A DNA stretch of 64,000 bases from Pseudooctadecabacter jejudonensis (GTDB lineage Bacteria; Pseudomonadota; Alphaproteobacteria; Rhodobacterales; Rhodobacteraceae). Positions 45,393 through 54,449 of the stretch are shown piece after piece. Positions within the stretch are counted from its first letter, which is position 1. The number at the start of each line of letters is the position of its first letter. The stretch covers positions 620,001 through 684,000 of the forward strand of contig NZ_FWFT01000001.1 in the NCBI RefSeq assembly GCF_900172275.1, read 5' to 3'. The notes below the pieces were generated by a model. The model saw only the letters and a program-made list of their open reading frames with translations. It was not told the DNA's origin and made no database searches. Position numbers and translations under genes: made by a program.

Positions 45393-46589
45393 CTACACCC
45401 GAAACGCCAGCGCCTTGAGGTAGCCGCTTTCGGCCAGTTGCGGCATCAGCGGATGATCTGGCCCCGCAAACCCCGTGTAGACCAGCTGACCCCGCTTGCC
45501 GCCTTTGCCAATCCCGCGCGCACAGGCATCGCGGAACCGTTTCAAGTCAGCCGCGTGCGAACAGGAACACAGCACCAAATAGCCGCCCTCCTTGACCAGT
45601 GGCGTTGCCAGTCGCGCCACCCGCTCGTAGGCACGCATGCCCTTTTCAAGGGCCGCTTTTGAGGGCGCGAAGGCGGGCGGATCGCACACGACCACGTCAA
45701 ACCGCTCTTTCGCCTTGCCCAACGCCTCCAGCGCATCAAAGGCGTCTGATGTGCGGGTCTCAAATCGGTCGGCCACGCCCGTGGCCACAGCCCCCCGCTG
45801 GGCAAGGTCCAACGCGGCCGCAGACCCGTCCACAGCCAGCGCAGCCTCAGCGCCAGCAGCCAAAGCGGCCAAAGAAAACCCGCCCACGTGGCTGAACACA
45901 TCCAAAACGCGCCCGCCTTTCGACAGCTGGGCGGCAAACGCGTGGTTGGGGCGCTGATCAAAGAACAGCCCCGTTTTTTGCCCGCCCATGACATCGGCCA
46001 TATAGGTGGCGCCGTTCATGGGCACCGCAATGGGGCCGTCGGGGGCTTGGCCTTGGGCCACCGTCAACTCTTCTTCCAACCCTTCAAGGCTGCGCGCCCG
46101 ACCAGTGCCGTTCTTGATGATGGTTGTGCATCCCGTGACATCGGCCAAAGCCGCCGCCAAGGTGTCAAACTGACGTTCCGCCCAAGCCGCATTGGGTTGG
46201 ACCACAGCCACATCGCCAAACCGGTCAATCACCACACCGGGCAGCCCGTCAGCCTCTGCGTGGATCAACCGGTAGAACGGCGCATCATACAGCCGGGCGC
46301 GATGATCCAAGGCCCGCTGAAACCGGGTGGCAAACCACGCGGCATCAACCTGCGCCTCCGGGTCTTTGTCCAGCAGACGCACGGCAATTTTTGACGTGGG
46401 ATTGATGGTGCCAAGGCCCAGCGGTCTACGCTCTGCGTCTTCCAGCACGACCAGCCCACCGTGGCTCAGGCCTTTGGTGCGCCGGTCCATGACCAATTCA
46501 TTGGCAAAGACCCACGGAAACCCGTGACGGATGACTTGCGGTTTTGCGTTGGGACGCAGGCGGACAATTGGCAAAGGGAGCTGTTTCAT
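45393..46589 (-). CDS. rlmI: 23S rRNA (cytosine-C5)-methyltransferase, RlmI-like
   Basis: A 398-residue SAM-dependent RNA methyltransferase. A PUA domain comes first (about 1-75; HGFPWVFANELV), then the Rossmann methyltransferase with RVLDVFSHVGGFSLAALAAG (motif I), VVCDPPAFAPSK (motif IV) and the catalytic cysteine region LVLCSCSHA. RlmI modifies C1962 in E. coli 23S rRNA. Upstream of the PIN gene in one operon. Confidence 0.88.
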   Translation of the reverse strand: MKQLPLPIVRLRPNAKPQVIRHGFPWVFANELVMDRRTKGLSHGGLVVLEDAERRPLGLGTINPTSKIAVRLLDKDPEAQVDAAWFATRFQRALDHRARLYDAPFYRLIHAEADGLPGVVIDRFGDVAVVQPNAAWAERQFDTLAAALADVTGCTTIIKNGTGRARSLEGLEEELTVAQGQAPDGPIAVPMNGATYMADVMGGQKTGLFFDQRPNHAFAAQLSKGGRVLDVFSHVGGFSLAALAAGAEAALAVDGSAAALDLAQRGAVATGVADRFETRTSDAFDALEALGKAKERFDVVVCDPPAFAPSKAALEKGMRAYERVARLATPLVKEGGYLVLCSCSHAADLKRFRDACARGIGKGGKRGQLVYTGFAGPDHPLMPQLAESGYLKALAFRV

Positions 46590-46631
46590 AACAGCCCCCT
46601 TACCGTGTTCATCTCACTTAGGAAAGCGACC

Positions 46632-47261
46632 TTAGGACGCCGGACCACCCACAGGCGCGCCGTTTGTCATCCCCGTCAGTTCAGCCGCGAATAGGCTGGC
46701 CAGGTGGGCTGTGATGCGCACCTTTTGGGTCTGACCTGCATTGTCTGCGGCCAAGGCAGCGTAACCACCCAGCGCAGCGAAATCACCGTCAATACGGCGC
46801 GTGGGTTCGATCACGTTGCCTGTCAGCGCATCCCGCACCGTCAGGTCAAACTTGATGGAATGCACGCCGCCCACGGAATACCGTGTGCGTTCGGTCAGCG
46901 AATGAAAGCGGACCAGGTCCACATCGACCGTAACAGGGCGCGCGCCGGTCATGGACCCACCGGCTTGGCGGATGGCTGTCTGGAAGATCGCAGAGATCTG
47001 TTCAGCACGGTTGCCCAATGGGTCACCCCGCCACACGATGTCGGCAATCGGGTAATAGGAATTCGCCTCAGACACAGTCATGTCTTCAGGCACAGCAAAA
47101 CGGATCGAGTGCAACGCGTAATCGCGCAGCACCTGCGGGGCTTGTTCGGCGCCAAGACGCGGCGTTTCAAGCGGAGCATTCCGCGAAACAACATCAACGC
47201 CAGAACATGCGGACATAACAGCGCATACGGTACCAAGTGCAACAAGTTTCAGAATATTCAT
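46632..47261 (-). CDS. Conserved lipoprotein, DUF6778-like
   Basis: A 209-residue lipoprotein. The signal peptide ends at the lipobox VMSAC (residues 15-19), with GGGAAG-type ribosome site before the ATG at 47261. The mature part has a conserved beta-rich domain (YYPIADIVWRGDPLGNRAEQ, ARPVTVDVDLVRFHSLTERT). This protein type is widespread in Rhodobacteraceae; function is unknown. Divergent from edd. Confidence 0.7.
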   Translation of the reverse strand: MNILKLVALGTVCAVMSACSGVDVVSRNAPLETPRLGAEQAPQVLRDYALHSIRFAVPEDMTVSEANSYYPIADIVWRGDPLGNRAEQISAIFQTAIRQAGGSMTGARPVTVDVDLVRFHSLTERTRYSVGGVHSIKFDLTVRDALTGNVIEPTRRIDGDFAALGGYAALAADNAGQTQKVRITAHLASLFAAELTGMTNGAPVGGPAS

Positions 47262-47436
47262 GTCTTCCCTCCGGGGCTTTTGCCCAGTTTTCAGTCCACT
47301 CTCGGAACATTCTGAATAGAGCGGCACATCGGGGCAGAAATGTGGTAAACAAAAGGTTAATGCGGGACGATTTGGGGGTAATTGGGCGTCCCCTGCGGCA
47401 ATTTGAACGGCTGGAGACATTCCAGACATCGCCCAT

Positions 47437-47450
47437 TGTTAGCGCAAACA
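47437..47450. promoter_or_regulatory. LacI/GntR-like operator candidate before edd
   Basis: TGTTAGCGCAAACA is a near-palindrome (one mismatched pair of 7) with the central CG and TGTT/AACA arms seen in operators of LacI-family sugar regulators. It lies 57-70 bases before the edd start. No such regulator gene is in the window. Confidence 0.45.
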
Positions 47451-47506
47451 TGATCTGCTAGGAGGGCAGAGATCTGTGACCCACCATCAGTTAACAAGGT
47501 GCCCCC

Positions 47507-49309
47507 GTGACGTTAAATTCGACCGTTGACCGCGTAACAGACCGTATTCGCGCCCGTTCAGAAGAAGCCCGCAAGACCTATCTGGCCCGCATGGCCGCTG
47601 CGGCCGCCGAAGGCCCGCGCCGCGCCCACCTGACCTGTGGCAACCAAGCCCACGCCTATGCCGCGATGGGCGGTGACAAGGACACATTGGTGGCCGACCG
47701 TGCGCCCAACATTGGTATCATCACGGCCTACAACGATATGCTGTCGGCCCATCAACCCTTTGAAACCTACCCCGCCAAAATCCGCGAGGCCGCCCGCGCC
47801 GCAGGCGGCACGGCGCAAGTGGCCGGTGGGGTTCCGGCCATGTGCGACGGTGTCACCCAGGGCCAAACGGGGATGGAGCTGTCGCTGTTTTCACGCGATG
47901 TCATCGCATTGGCCGCAGGCGTCGGCCTGTCGCACAACGTCTTTGATGCCGCGTTGTATTTGGGCGTGTGCGACAAGATCGTGCCTGGCCTGATCATGGC
48001 CGCTGCGACCTTTGGCTATATCCCAGGGCTGTTTGTGCCCGCGGGGCCCATGACGTCTGGCCTGCCCAACGACGAAAAGGCCCGCGTTCGTCAGGAATTC
48101 GCCAAGGGCAACATCGACCGGTCCGAGCTGATGAAGGCCGAGATGGCGTCCTATCACGGGCCGGGGACCTGTACCTTTTACGGCACCGCCAACACCAATC
48201 AGATGTTGATGGAATTCATGGGGCTGCACCTGCCTGGCGCGTCCTTTGTGAACCCGCATACGGATCTGCGAGAGGCGCTGACCACGGCGGCCACCACTCG
48301 CGCGCTTGAGATCACGGCGCTGGGCAACGAGTATACGCCGGTGAGCGATATTCTCGACGAAAAGGCCTTTGTGAACGGTCTGGTCGGGCTGATGGCCACG
48401 GGCGGGTCCACCAATCTGGTGCTGCATTTGCCCGCCATGGCACGGGCGGCGGGTGTGATTTTGGACCTGGAGGATTTTTCCGATCTGTCGGATGCGACCC
48501 CGTTGATGGCCAAGGTCTATCCCAACGGTCTGGCGGATGTGAACCACTTCCACGCTGCGGGCGGGTTGCAGTTCATGATTGGCAACCTGCTGGAGGCGGG
48601 ATTGCTGCATGAGGACGTCAAAACCGTCGCCGGTGGCGGGTTGAGCGACTATGCCAAGGACCCGAAATTCACGGACGGACGCATCAGCTACAGCGATGGC
48701 CCGAAAGAGACGTTGAACGACAAAATTTTGCGCCCCGCCGCGGATCCCTTTGCGCCGCAGGGCGGGTTGGTTCAGCTGAGTGGGAACATCGGACGGGGGG
48801 TGATCAAGGTCAGCGCCGTCGCCCCGGAACGTCACATCATCGAAGCACCCGTGCGCATTTTCCACGAACAGCACGATTGCAAAGCCGCGTTTCAGGCTGG
48901 AGAGCTGACGGAAGACACGATTGTGGTTGTCCGGTTCCAAGGCCCCAAATCCAACGGGATGCCGGAACTGCATTCGCTGACACCCACATTGGCGGTCTTG
49001 CAGGACCGCGGGTTGAAGGTGGCACTGGTCACGGATGGCCGTATGTCCGGCGCGTCGGGCAAAGTGCCTGCCGCGATCCACATGGCACCCGAGGCTGCGG
49101 ATGGTGGGCCGATTGCGCTTTTGCGGGATGGCGATATCGTCCGGCTGGATGCAACAAAGGGCACGTTGGAATGCTTGACGGATCTGACAGGGCGCGAGCC
49201 TGCGGTGGCAGATTTGACAGGAAATGGCACCGGCGTGGGACGTGAGATTTTCGAGCAGTTCCGCCGCACGGTTGGCCCATCCACAGACGGGGCTGCGGTT
49301 ATTTTGTAA
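47507..49309 (+). CDS. edd: Phosphogluconate dehydratase
   Basis: First specific enzyme of the Entner-Doudoroff pathway; it turns 6-phosphogluconate into KDPG. 600 residues, IlvD/Edd family with a 4Fe-4S cluster. Segments: [38 protein letters not shown] (family signature and cluster cysteine), [16 protein letters not shown] and the [16 protein letters not shown] motif. Start is GTG at 47507 with AAGGTG before it. Followed by two palindromes and eda. Confidence 0.96.
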   Translation: MTLNSTVDRVTDRIRARSEEARKTYLARMAAAAAEGPRRAHLTCGNQAHAYAAMGGDKDTLVADRAPNIGIITAYNDMLSAHQPFETYPAKIREAARAAGGTAQVAGGVPAMCDGVTQGQTGMELSLFSRDVIALAAGVGLSHNVFDAALYLGVCDKIVPGLIMAAATFGYIPGLFVPAGPMTSGLPNDEKARVRQEFAKGNIDRSELMKAEMASYHGPGTCTFYGTANTNQMLMEFMGLHLPGASFVNPHTDLREALTTAATTRALEITALGNEYTPVSDILDEKAFVNGLVGLMATGGSTNLVLHLPAMARAAGVILDLEDFSDLSDATPLMAKVYPNGLADVNHFHAAGGLQFMIGNLLEAGLLHEDVKTVAGGGLSDYAKDPKFTDGRISYSDGPKETLNDKILRPAADPFAPQGGLVQLSGNIGRGVIKVSAVAPERHIIEAPVRIFHEQHDCKAAFQAGELTEDTIVVVRFQGPKSNGMPELHSLTPTLAVLQDRGLKVALVTDGRMSGASGKVPAAIHMAPEAADGGPIALLRDGDIVRLDATKGTLECLTDLTGREPAVADLTGNGTGVGREIFEQFRRTVGPSTDGAAVIL

Positions 49310-49314
49310 TCCGG

Positions 49315-49336
49315 TCTAAAATTCCGGAATTTTAGA
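49315..49336. repeat. Perfect 22-bp palindrome between edd and eda
   Basis: TCTAAAATTCC and its exact complement, 5 bases after the edd stop. Same AAAATTCCGGAATTTT core as the palindromes at 19383 and 55279. Could tune the edd/eda transcript ratio. Confidence 0.6.
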
Positions 49337-49341
49337 AGACG

Positions 49342-49362
49342 GCCAAAATTTGAAATTTTGGC
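49342..49362. repeat. Second inverted repeat between edd and eda
   Basis: GCCAAAATTT, one central G, then AAATTTTGGC: a perfect 10-base stem. It ends 17 bases before the eda start, just upstream of its AGGAAAG ribosome site. Confidence 0.6.
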
Positions 49363-49379
49363 TGCGCGAAAGGAAAGAT

Positions 49380-50021
49380 ATGACACCTGAAAACGCATCC
49401 GAACTGGCCGCAAAGGTCTGTGCCCTTGCCCCTGTGGTTCCTGTGTTGGTCGTCGATGACGCCGCCGATGCGGCCCCATTGGCCACGGCCCTGATCGCGG
49501 GCGGATTGCCCGCGCTGGAGGTCACGCTCCGCACGCCTGCCGCACTCGAGGTCATTGCCGAGATGGCAAAGGTTGAGGGCGGTGTCGTTGGGGCGGGCAC
49601 GCTGTTGACCCCTGAGGACGTTGAGGCCGCAAAGGCCGCTGGGGCCACGTTCGGCGTCTCACCGGGTGCGACAGACCGGTTGCTGGACGCCTGCGAGGCC
49701 AACGATTTGCCGCTCCTGCCGGGTGCTGCAACCGCGACAGAGGCCATGTGGCTTTTGGAGCGCGGCTACACAACGCAAAAGTTCTTTCCGGCCGAGGCCA
49801 ATGGGGGGGCGCCTGCCTTGAAAGGCATCGGCGCCCCGATCCCGCAGGTCAAATTTTGCCCCACAGGCGGTGTGTCTCTGTCCAACGCGCGGGAGTATCT
49901 GTCGCTGAGCAATACTCTGTGCGTCGGCGGATCGTGGGTGGCCCCCAAGGACAAAGTGTCGGCCGGTGACTGGACGGGCATCACCGCTTTGGCTGCTGAG
50001 GCGGCGGCGCTGCCTCGGTAA
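49380..50021 (+). CDS. eda: KDPG / KHG aldolase
   Basis: Second enzyme of the Entner-Doudoroff pathway: splits 2-keto-3-deoxy-6-phosphogluconate into pyruvate and glyceraldehyde 3-phosphate. 213 residues from the ATG at 49380 (AGGAAAG site). Class I aldolase: the conserved ALEVTLRTPAAL with glutamate, GAGTLLTPEDV, and the Schiff-base lysine in KFFPAEANGG. Ends before repeat copy C. Confidence 0.95.
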   Translation: MTPENASELAAKVCALAPVVPVLVVDDAADAAPLATALIAGGLPALEVTLRTPAALEVIAEMAKVEGGVVGAGTLLTPEDVEAAKAAGATFGVSPGATDRLLDACEANDLPLLPGAATATEAMWLLERGYTTQKFFPAEANGGAPALKGIGAPIPQVKFCPTGGVSLSNAREYLSLSNTLCVGGSWVAPKDKVSAGDWTGITALAAEAAALPR

Positions 50022-50050
50022 CGGGAAGTCATTTCGCCAGCGTCGGTTTT

Positions 50051-50080
50051 TAGGTATTTTTGACCCAAAGAAACAGGGCG
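50051..50080. repeat. Dispersed intergenic repeat, copy C
   Basis: Exact 30-base inverted match of 44721-44750. Read on the minus strand it contains CTTTGGGTCAAAAATACCTA. Lies between the convergent ends of eda and the 88-residue gene. Confidence 0.7.
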
Positions 50081-50123
50081 TGGCGCGTATCCGACAAATG
50101 CGCCCTTCCCATTTTTGGGCGGG

Positions 50124-50390
50124 CTATTGCAGGACGCGGGCCGCGCGACCGCCGCGACGTTTCGGGGCTTGTGGCGTATCGAGGCCCTGCTGCAATGTTT
50201 GGGTCATCGGGTGATCGCCCGGCTGTGATGCGTGGCGCGTCAATAGGGCTTCGATCGCGGGCTGAGGGGTATCCGCGTAGCTGAGCGCCCAATCCAGAAA
50301 GATGGATCGGCATTCCGCCGATGTGATCCCCTCAATGCGGTATGCATCCGCGATGAGACCTTTGGGATCGAGGGGGTCGCCCTTTTTCAT
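50124..50390 (-). CDS. Conserved small protein next to glnE
   Basis: An 88-residue soluble protein: a predicted helical first half (MKKGDPLDPKGLIADAYRIE, then CRSIFLDWALSY) and a flexible, basic end (RRGGRAARVLQ). It starts 3 bases after the glnE stop, so it is translated from the same message. I recall similar proteins after glnE in related bacteria. Function unknown. Confidence 0.6.
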   Translation of the reverse strand: MKKGDPLDPKGLIADAYRIEGITSAECRSIFLDWALSYADTPQPAIEALLTRHASQPGDHPMTQTLQQGLDTPQAPKRRGGRAARVLQ

Positions 50391-50393
50391 CTG

Positions 50394-53147
50394 TCATCCT
50401 TTCATAATGCGCTGTGTGACCGCCGCCGCAGCACGTGACACCGCAGCCAGTGCATCTGACAGCGCATCCAAAGACGGTTGGCCGGTTTCGCGCAAGATAA
50501 ATCTGCGCGCGCCTTCGCCAAGGGTGCTGACATCCAGCGTGCCCCCCTGGAGCAATTGGGCCGAGGCCTGCATGGACCAACACAGCGCCGCTGCGGCCTG
50601 AAGATCCGCTTTGTCCGTCTGTGCTATGGAACTTTGGCTGATTTGGTCTGCGGTTCTTCGCACAGCTGCCCCAGACACCAACGCCAAGGTCTGACCGGTC
50701 AATTCGATATCCTGCAAACGCCCCTGCCCGATCTTTGCGTCATAAGGGCCGCTGGGGGTTTTTGCGGCCGCAATGCGGGCGCGCATGTCTTGCACATCCG
50801 TGCGGATCGTCGAGCCGCCTGATTTGGCCGCGAGAACGCGAGCGCGGACCTGTTCCACGTCTTGCGCAAGCCCCGTTGGGCCCGCCACCACACGCGCGCG
50901 GGTCAGGGCCAGATGTTCCCACGTCCACGCCTCCTCCATCTGATAGGGTTCGAAACGTGCAAAGGACGTGGCCACTGGCCCCTGCCCGCCAGAGGGCCTG
51001 AGCCGCATATCGACTTCGTATAACCTGCCTTCGGCCATGGGGGCAGACAGGGCTGTCACAAGGGCTTGTGTAAGGCGCGCGTAGTAGGTGCGGGTGGCTA
51101 AGGGGCGCGGGCCGTCGGAGGCGTCCTGATCCTGCCCGTCATAAATCACGATAAGGTCCAGATCGGAAGCTGCATGCAAACGCCCTGCCCCCAAAGACCC
51201 CATGCCAAGAACGACGGCGCCTCGACCGGGGGCCCGCCCATGTTTGTGGGCAAAATGATCCCCGACCACGGGCAAGAGCGCGCCCAAAACCGCGCCAGCG
51301 AGATCGGCATATTGGCAACCGGCCTGTTCCGCTGTGACCAGCCCCCGCAGGTGATGCACGCCAATCCGGAAATGCCATTCCTTCATCCAGCGGCGCGCGG
51401 CATCAAGGCGGGCCTCATAGTCTGGGGCGGCGTGCAGGTTTGATGTTAGATCCTCACGCAAGGCGGCCTCCCCCGGCCAATCGGCAAAGAAATCTCCACC
51501 GATGACGGCATCAAACACGGCGGCGTTGCGGCCCAGATATTCGGCCAGCGCGGGCGCGGTTGAGGCGATATCGACAATCAGCTGCGTGAGTTGCGGGTTT
51601 GCCTCAAACAGGGAAAACACCTGCACACCCGCAGGCAGGCGCGAGAGAAATCCATCAAGCGCCAGCAAAGCTTCTTGCGGTTTGGCGGCCTGTTGAAGGG
51701 CGGCCATCAGCCCTGGTTTGACGCGGTTGAAAATCTCGACTGCGCGGTCACTGCGCAACGCCGGATAGGCGGGCCAGCGGTCCGTGACGTCAGCCCCGAA
51801 ATCAGGCGTCGCAGAAGCGCCTGACTGGGAGGGGGCAAAGAACCCTTCCGAGATCGCGTGGACCTCCTCCAAGGCGTCCCTCAACTCCGTTTTGAGGGCC
51901 TTGGACGAGGTGCCCATAAACGCGGCCAACCTGTCGAACCCCTCATCTGTGTTGGGCAGATCATGGGTTTGGGCGTCATTCAACATTTGCAAGCGATGTT
52001 CGACCTCTCGGTGGGTGCGGTAACGGGCGGTCAGCGCGTCCGAGACATCGGCCTCATCCCAGCCTGCTTTGGTCAGCGCAGCGAGGCCATCCAGCGTACC
52101 ACGGCACCGCAGGGACGGATCGCGGCCACCGGCAATCAACTGACGGGTCTGGGTGAAAAATTCGATCTCCCTGATGCCGCCGCGACCCAGCTTCATATTG
52201 TGGCCATGCAAAGAGATCGGCCCGCCGAGGCCTTTGTGGTCGCGGATCCGTAGCCGCATATCATGGGCGTCCTGAATGGCGACGAAATCAAGATGTTTGC
52301 GCCAGACAAACGGGATGAGGGTCTTCAAGAACCTTTCCCCCGCTGCGATGTCACCGGCTGCCGCGCGGGCTTTGATGTAAGCCGCGCGTTCCCATGTGCG
52401 GCCGACGCTTTCGTAATACCTCTCCGCCGCTTCCATGGACAAACAGACCGGTGTAACGGACGGATCGGGGCGCAGGCGCAGATCGGTCCGGAACACGTAG
52501 CCGTCGCCGGTCATATCGCTGAGGATGCTGGCCATCTTGCGGGTGACACGCACAAACGACGCGCGAGCATCGTGGTAGGCGTCGGGGTCAAAGCGGGTTT
52601 CATCGAACAGGCAAATCAGGTCAATGTCGCTGGAATAATTCAATTCCCCTGCGCCGCCTTTGCCCATGGACAGGCTGACCATGCCGCCAGCGGTCGCCGC
52701 GTCACCCAGCGTCAGACCTGGCAGTTTGCCGCGCGCTATCTCAGCCTCAACCAGACGTTTGAGGGTTGCGTCCACAGCCGCGTCGGCCAGATCGGACAGC
52801 GTTTGCGTCACCCCTTCGAGGGAGAGGACACCGGCCAGATCACACACGCCCAAAAGCAAAGCGACGCGCCGTTTGGCAATCCGCAGCCCAATGTTCAGAT
52901 CAGACAGCGGCAGATGGGCAATCTGGTCAATTTCCGCCTGCAGCGCCTGTTCGGGAATATCGATGGCATCCATGAGCCATGTGCCTTCCTTATGCATCAG
53001 CCCTGCCAGAAACGGGCTGCACCCCGCAGCACCTTTGATGGCGGCCTGCACCTCGGGCGCAAAATCCGCAAATGCGGCGGCTGCGTCTTGCCCCAGATCG
53101 GCATCATAGGCATCGGGGCTGCGGGTCATGCGGGCGGCAAAAGTCAT
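50394..53147 (-). CDS. glnE: Bifunctional glutamine synthetase adenylyltransferase / adenylyl-removing enzyme
   Basis: A 917-residue regulator of glutamine synthetase. The N-terminal nucleotidyltransferase domain (deadenylylase) carries GKGGAGELNYSSDIDLICLFD and GRGGIREIEFFTQ. The C-terminal domain (adenylylase) repeats the pattern with LGMGSLGAGRLHAASDLDLI and LQDIELTGQ. It responds to PII protein GlnB and glutamine. glnB and glnA are not in the window. Confidence 0.95.
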   Translation of the reverse strand: MTFAARMTRSPDAYDADLGQDAAAAFADFAPEVQAAIKGAAGCSPFLAGLMHKEGTWLMDAIDIPEQALQAEIDQIAHLPLSDLNIGLRIAKRRVALLLGVCDLAGVLSLEGVTQTLSDLADAAVDATLKRLVEAEIARGKLPGLTLGDAATAGGMVSLSMGKGGAGELNYSSDIDLICLFDETRFDPDAYHDARASFVRVTRKMASILSDMTGDGYVFRTDLRLRPDPSVTPVCLSMEAAERYYESVGRTWERAAYIKARAAAGDIAAGERFLKTLIPFVWRKHLDFVAIQDAHDMRLRIRDHKGLGGPISLHGHNMKLGRGGIREIEFFTQTRQLIAGGRDPSLRCRGTLDGLAALTKAGWDEADVSDALTARYRTHREVEHRLQMLNDAQTHDLPNTDEGFDRLAAFMGTSSKALKTELRDALEEVHAISEGFFAPSQSGASATPDFGADVTDRWPAYPALRSDRAVEIFNRVKPGLMAALQQAAKPQEALLALDGFLSRLPAGVQVFSLFEANPQLTQLIVDIASTAPALAEYLGRNAAVFDAVIGGDFFADWPGEAALREDLTSNLHAAPDYEARLDAARRWMKEWHFRIGVHHLRGLVTAEQAGCQYADLAGAVLGALLPVVGDHFAHKHGRAPGRGAVVLGMGSLGAGRLHAASDLDLIVIYDGQDQDASDGPRPLATRTYYARLTQALVTALSAPMAEGRLYEVDMRLRPSGGQGPVATSFARFEPYQMEEAWTWEHLALTRARVVAGPTGLAQDVEQVRARVLAAKSGGSTIRTDVQDMRARIAAAKTPSGPYDAKIGQGRLQDIELTGQTLALVSGAAVRRTADQISQSSIAQTDKADLQAAAALCWSMQASAQLLQGGTLDVSTLGEGARRFILRETGQPSLDALSDALAAVSRAAAAVTQRIMKG

Positions 53148-53319
53148 TCCGCTTTGTGCGCCTGCGACCCTGTGGGGTCAATGCATGGGGCCGCAAAACC
53201 GCCCCCATAGCCAAAATGTAACGACTTTTAACATATGACTTTCAACCACTTAAGGGCAATCATGTAAAAACCCTTCACATTGCACTTGCCGCGGGCCAAA
53301 AGACATCCCATCTTCAGTG

Positions 53320-53338
53320 ATGTGAAAGGCATTCACAT
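53320..53338. promoter_or_regulatory. Inverted repeat ATGTGAA-N5-TTCACAT before the DUF2852 gene
   Basis: A perfect 7-base inverted repeat with a 5-base centre, 31 bases upstream of the start. A further TTCACAT half-site lies at 53274-53280. It looks like a dimeric regulator site; the regulator is unknown. Confidence 0.4.
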
Positions 53339-53369
53339 ACAACACGAACCCAACCGAACGGAGCATCAC

Positions 53370-53831
53370 ATGACCACCTCGTCCACCAATATCGACTATC
53401 AGGCCCCCTACGCCCGAACAGTGCGCGAGGGCAATTGGCTGCAGCGCAGCGAACGCTGGCTTGACGACAAAGGCAAAGGCGCCTGGATCGCGGCCATGGT
53501 GCTGGGGTTCATCTTCGTGTGGCCCGTTGGCCTCGCCCTTCTTGCATATATGATCTGGAGCAAACGCATGTTTTCCTCAAATTGCGCATCCAAGCGCACC
53601 CGTCATTCATCCATGCGCGCCGCGATGCGCCCCTCTGGCAACAGCGCCTTCGACGCCTACAAGGCCGACACGCTGCGCCGCCTTGAGGACGAACAGCACA
53701 ACTTCGAAGAGTTCCTGAAGCGTCTGCGCGAGGCAAAAGACAAAGCCGAGTTCGACCAGTTCATGGACGACCGCGCCAATCGCACCGCAGAGGACGCGGA
53801 CGCCGGCGACGAAAAGCCCAGCCAAGCCTGA
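53370..53831 (+). CDS. DUF2852 membrane protein
   Basis: About 153 residues from the ATG at 53370 (GAACGGAG site before it). One clear membrane helix (about 40-66; AMVLGFIFVWPVGLALLAYM), then a serine/arginine-rich link and a DUF2852-type helical tail (DTLRRLEDEQHNFEEFLKRL). Alphaproteobacterial family of unknown function. A candidate operator lies upstream. Followed by an RDD gene. Confidence 0.8.
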   Translation: MTTSSTNIDYQAPYARTVREGNWLQRSERWLDDKGKGAWIAAMVLGFIFVWPVGLALLAYMIWSKRMFSSNCASKRTRHSSMRAAMRPSGNSAFDAYKADTLRRLEDEQHNFEEFLKRLREAKDKAEFDQFMDDRANRTAEDADAGDEKPSQA

Positions 53832-53899
53832 CACGAAGTGCCCCGCGGGTCGGAACCTGCGGGGCGCACATTTCGTTGAACACAAGAAGGGACATGAGA

Positions 53900-54358
53900 A
53901 TGACATATTACGACAGCACCCCCGACCCGCAGACCCAGCCGGATTTCTACACATCTGTGCAATCCAAACGGCTCATCGCGTGGTTTATTGATCTTGCTGC
54001 GACGGCGGCCCTTGCAGCGGTGCTGACGATCCCGTTCCTGATCTTTGGGCTGGTCCTGATCGTGCCGTTGTTGTTCATCCCGCTGATTTGGGCCTGCACC
54101 GGATTTGTCTATCGGTGGATGACGATCTCATCTGGGTCGGCCACCTGGGGGATGCGCATGATGGCGATTGAGCTGCGCGACCGTGAGGGTCGGACGCTCG
54201 ACAGTCAAACGGCCCTGCTTCATACCGCTGGCACCTATCTGAGCTTTGCGGTGGCTCCATTACAGCTGGTTTCCATCGCGTCGATGATTTTGACAGATCG
54301 CGGCCAGGGCCTGACCGATATGATACTGGGCACAACGATGTTGAACCGCGGTCTTTAG
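53900..54358 (+). CDS. RDD family membrane protein
   Basis: A 152-residue protein with three hydrophobic segments (about 25-45, 50-75, 115-135). The RDD features are KRLIAWFIDL in the first helix and the segment WGMRMMAIELRDREG. RDD proteins have been linked to ion or small-molecule transport, without certainty. ATG at 53900 has a GAAGGG site at good spacing; an ATG at 53894 is possible. Confidence 0.8.
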   Translation: MTYYDSTPDPQTQPDFYTSVQSKRLIAWFIDLAATAALAAVLTIPFLIFGLVLIVPLLFIPLIWACTGFVYRWMTISSGSATWGMRMMAIELRDREGRTLDSQTALLHTAGTYLSFAVAPLQLVSIASMILTDRGQGLTDMILGTTMLNRGL

Positions 54359-54449
54359 ACCGACTTGAAAAACGCAGCCTGAAAATCGCGGGTTGTGAGA
54401 CAGGGCAGGCTGTTGGTAGGGTTCGCCCAAGCCTAACAGAGGTTGACCA

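Noticed and set aside
47891-49081. 396-codon open frame opposite edd
   Set aside because: Shadow within a canonical 600-residue dehydratase.
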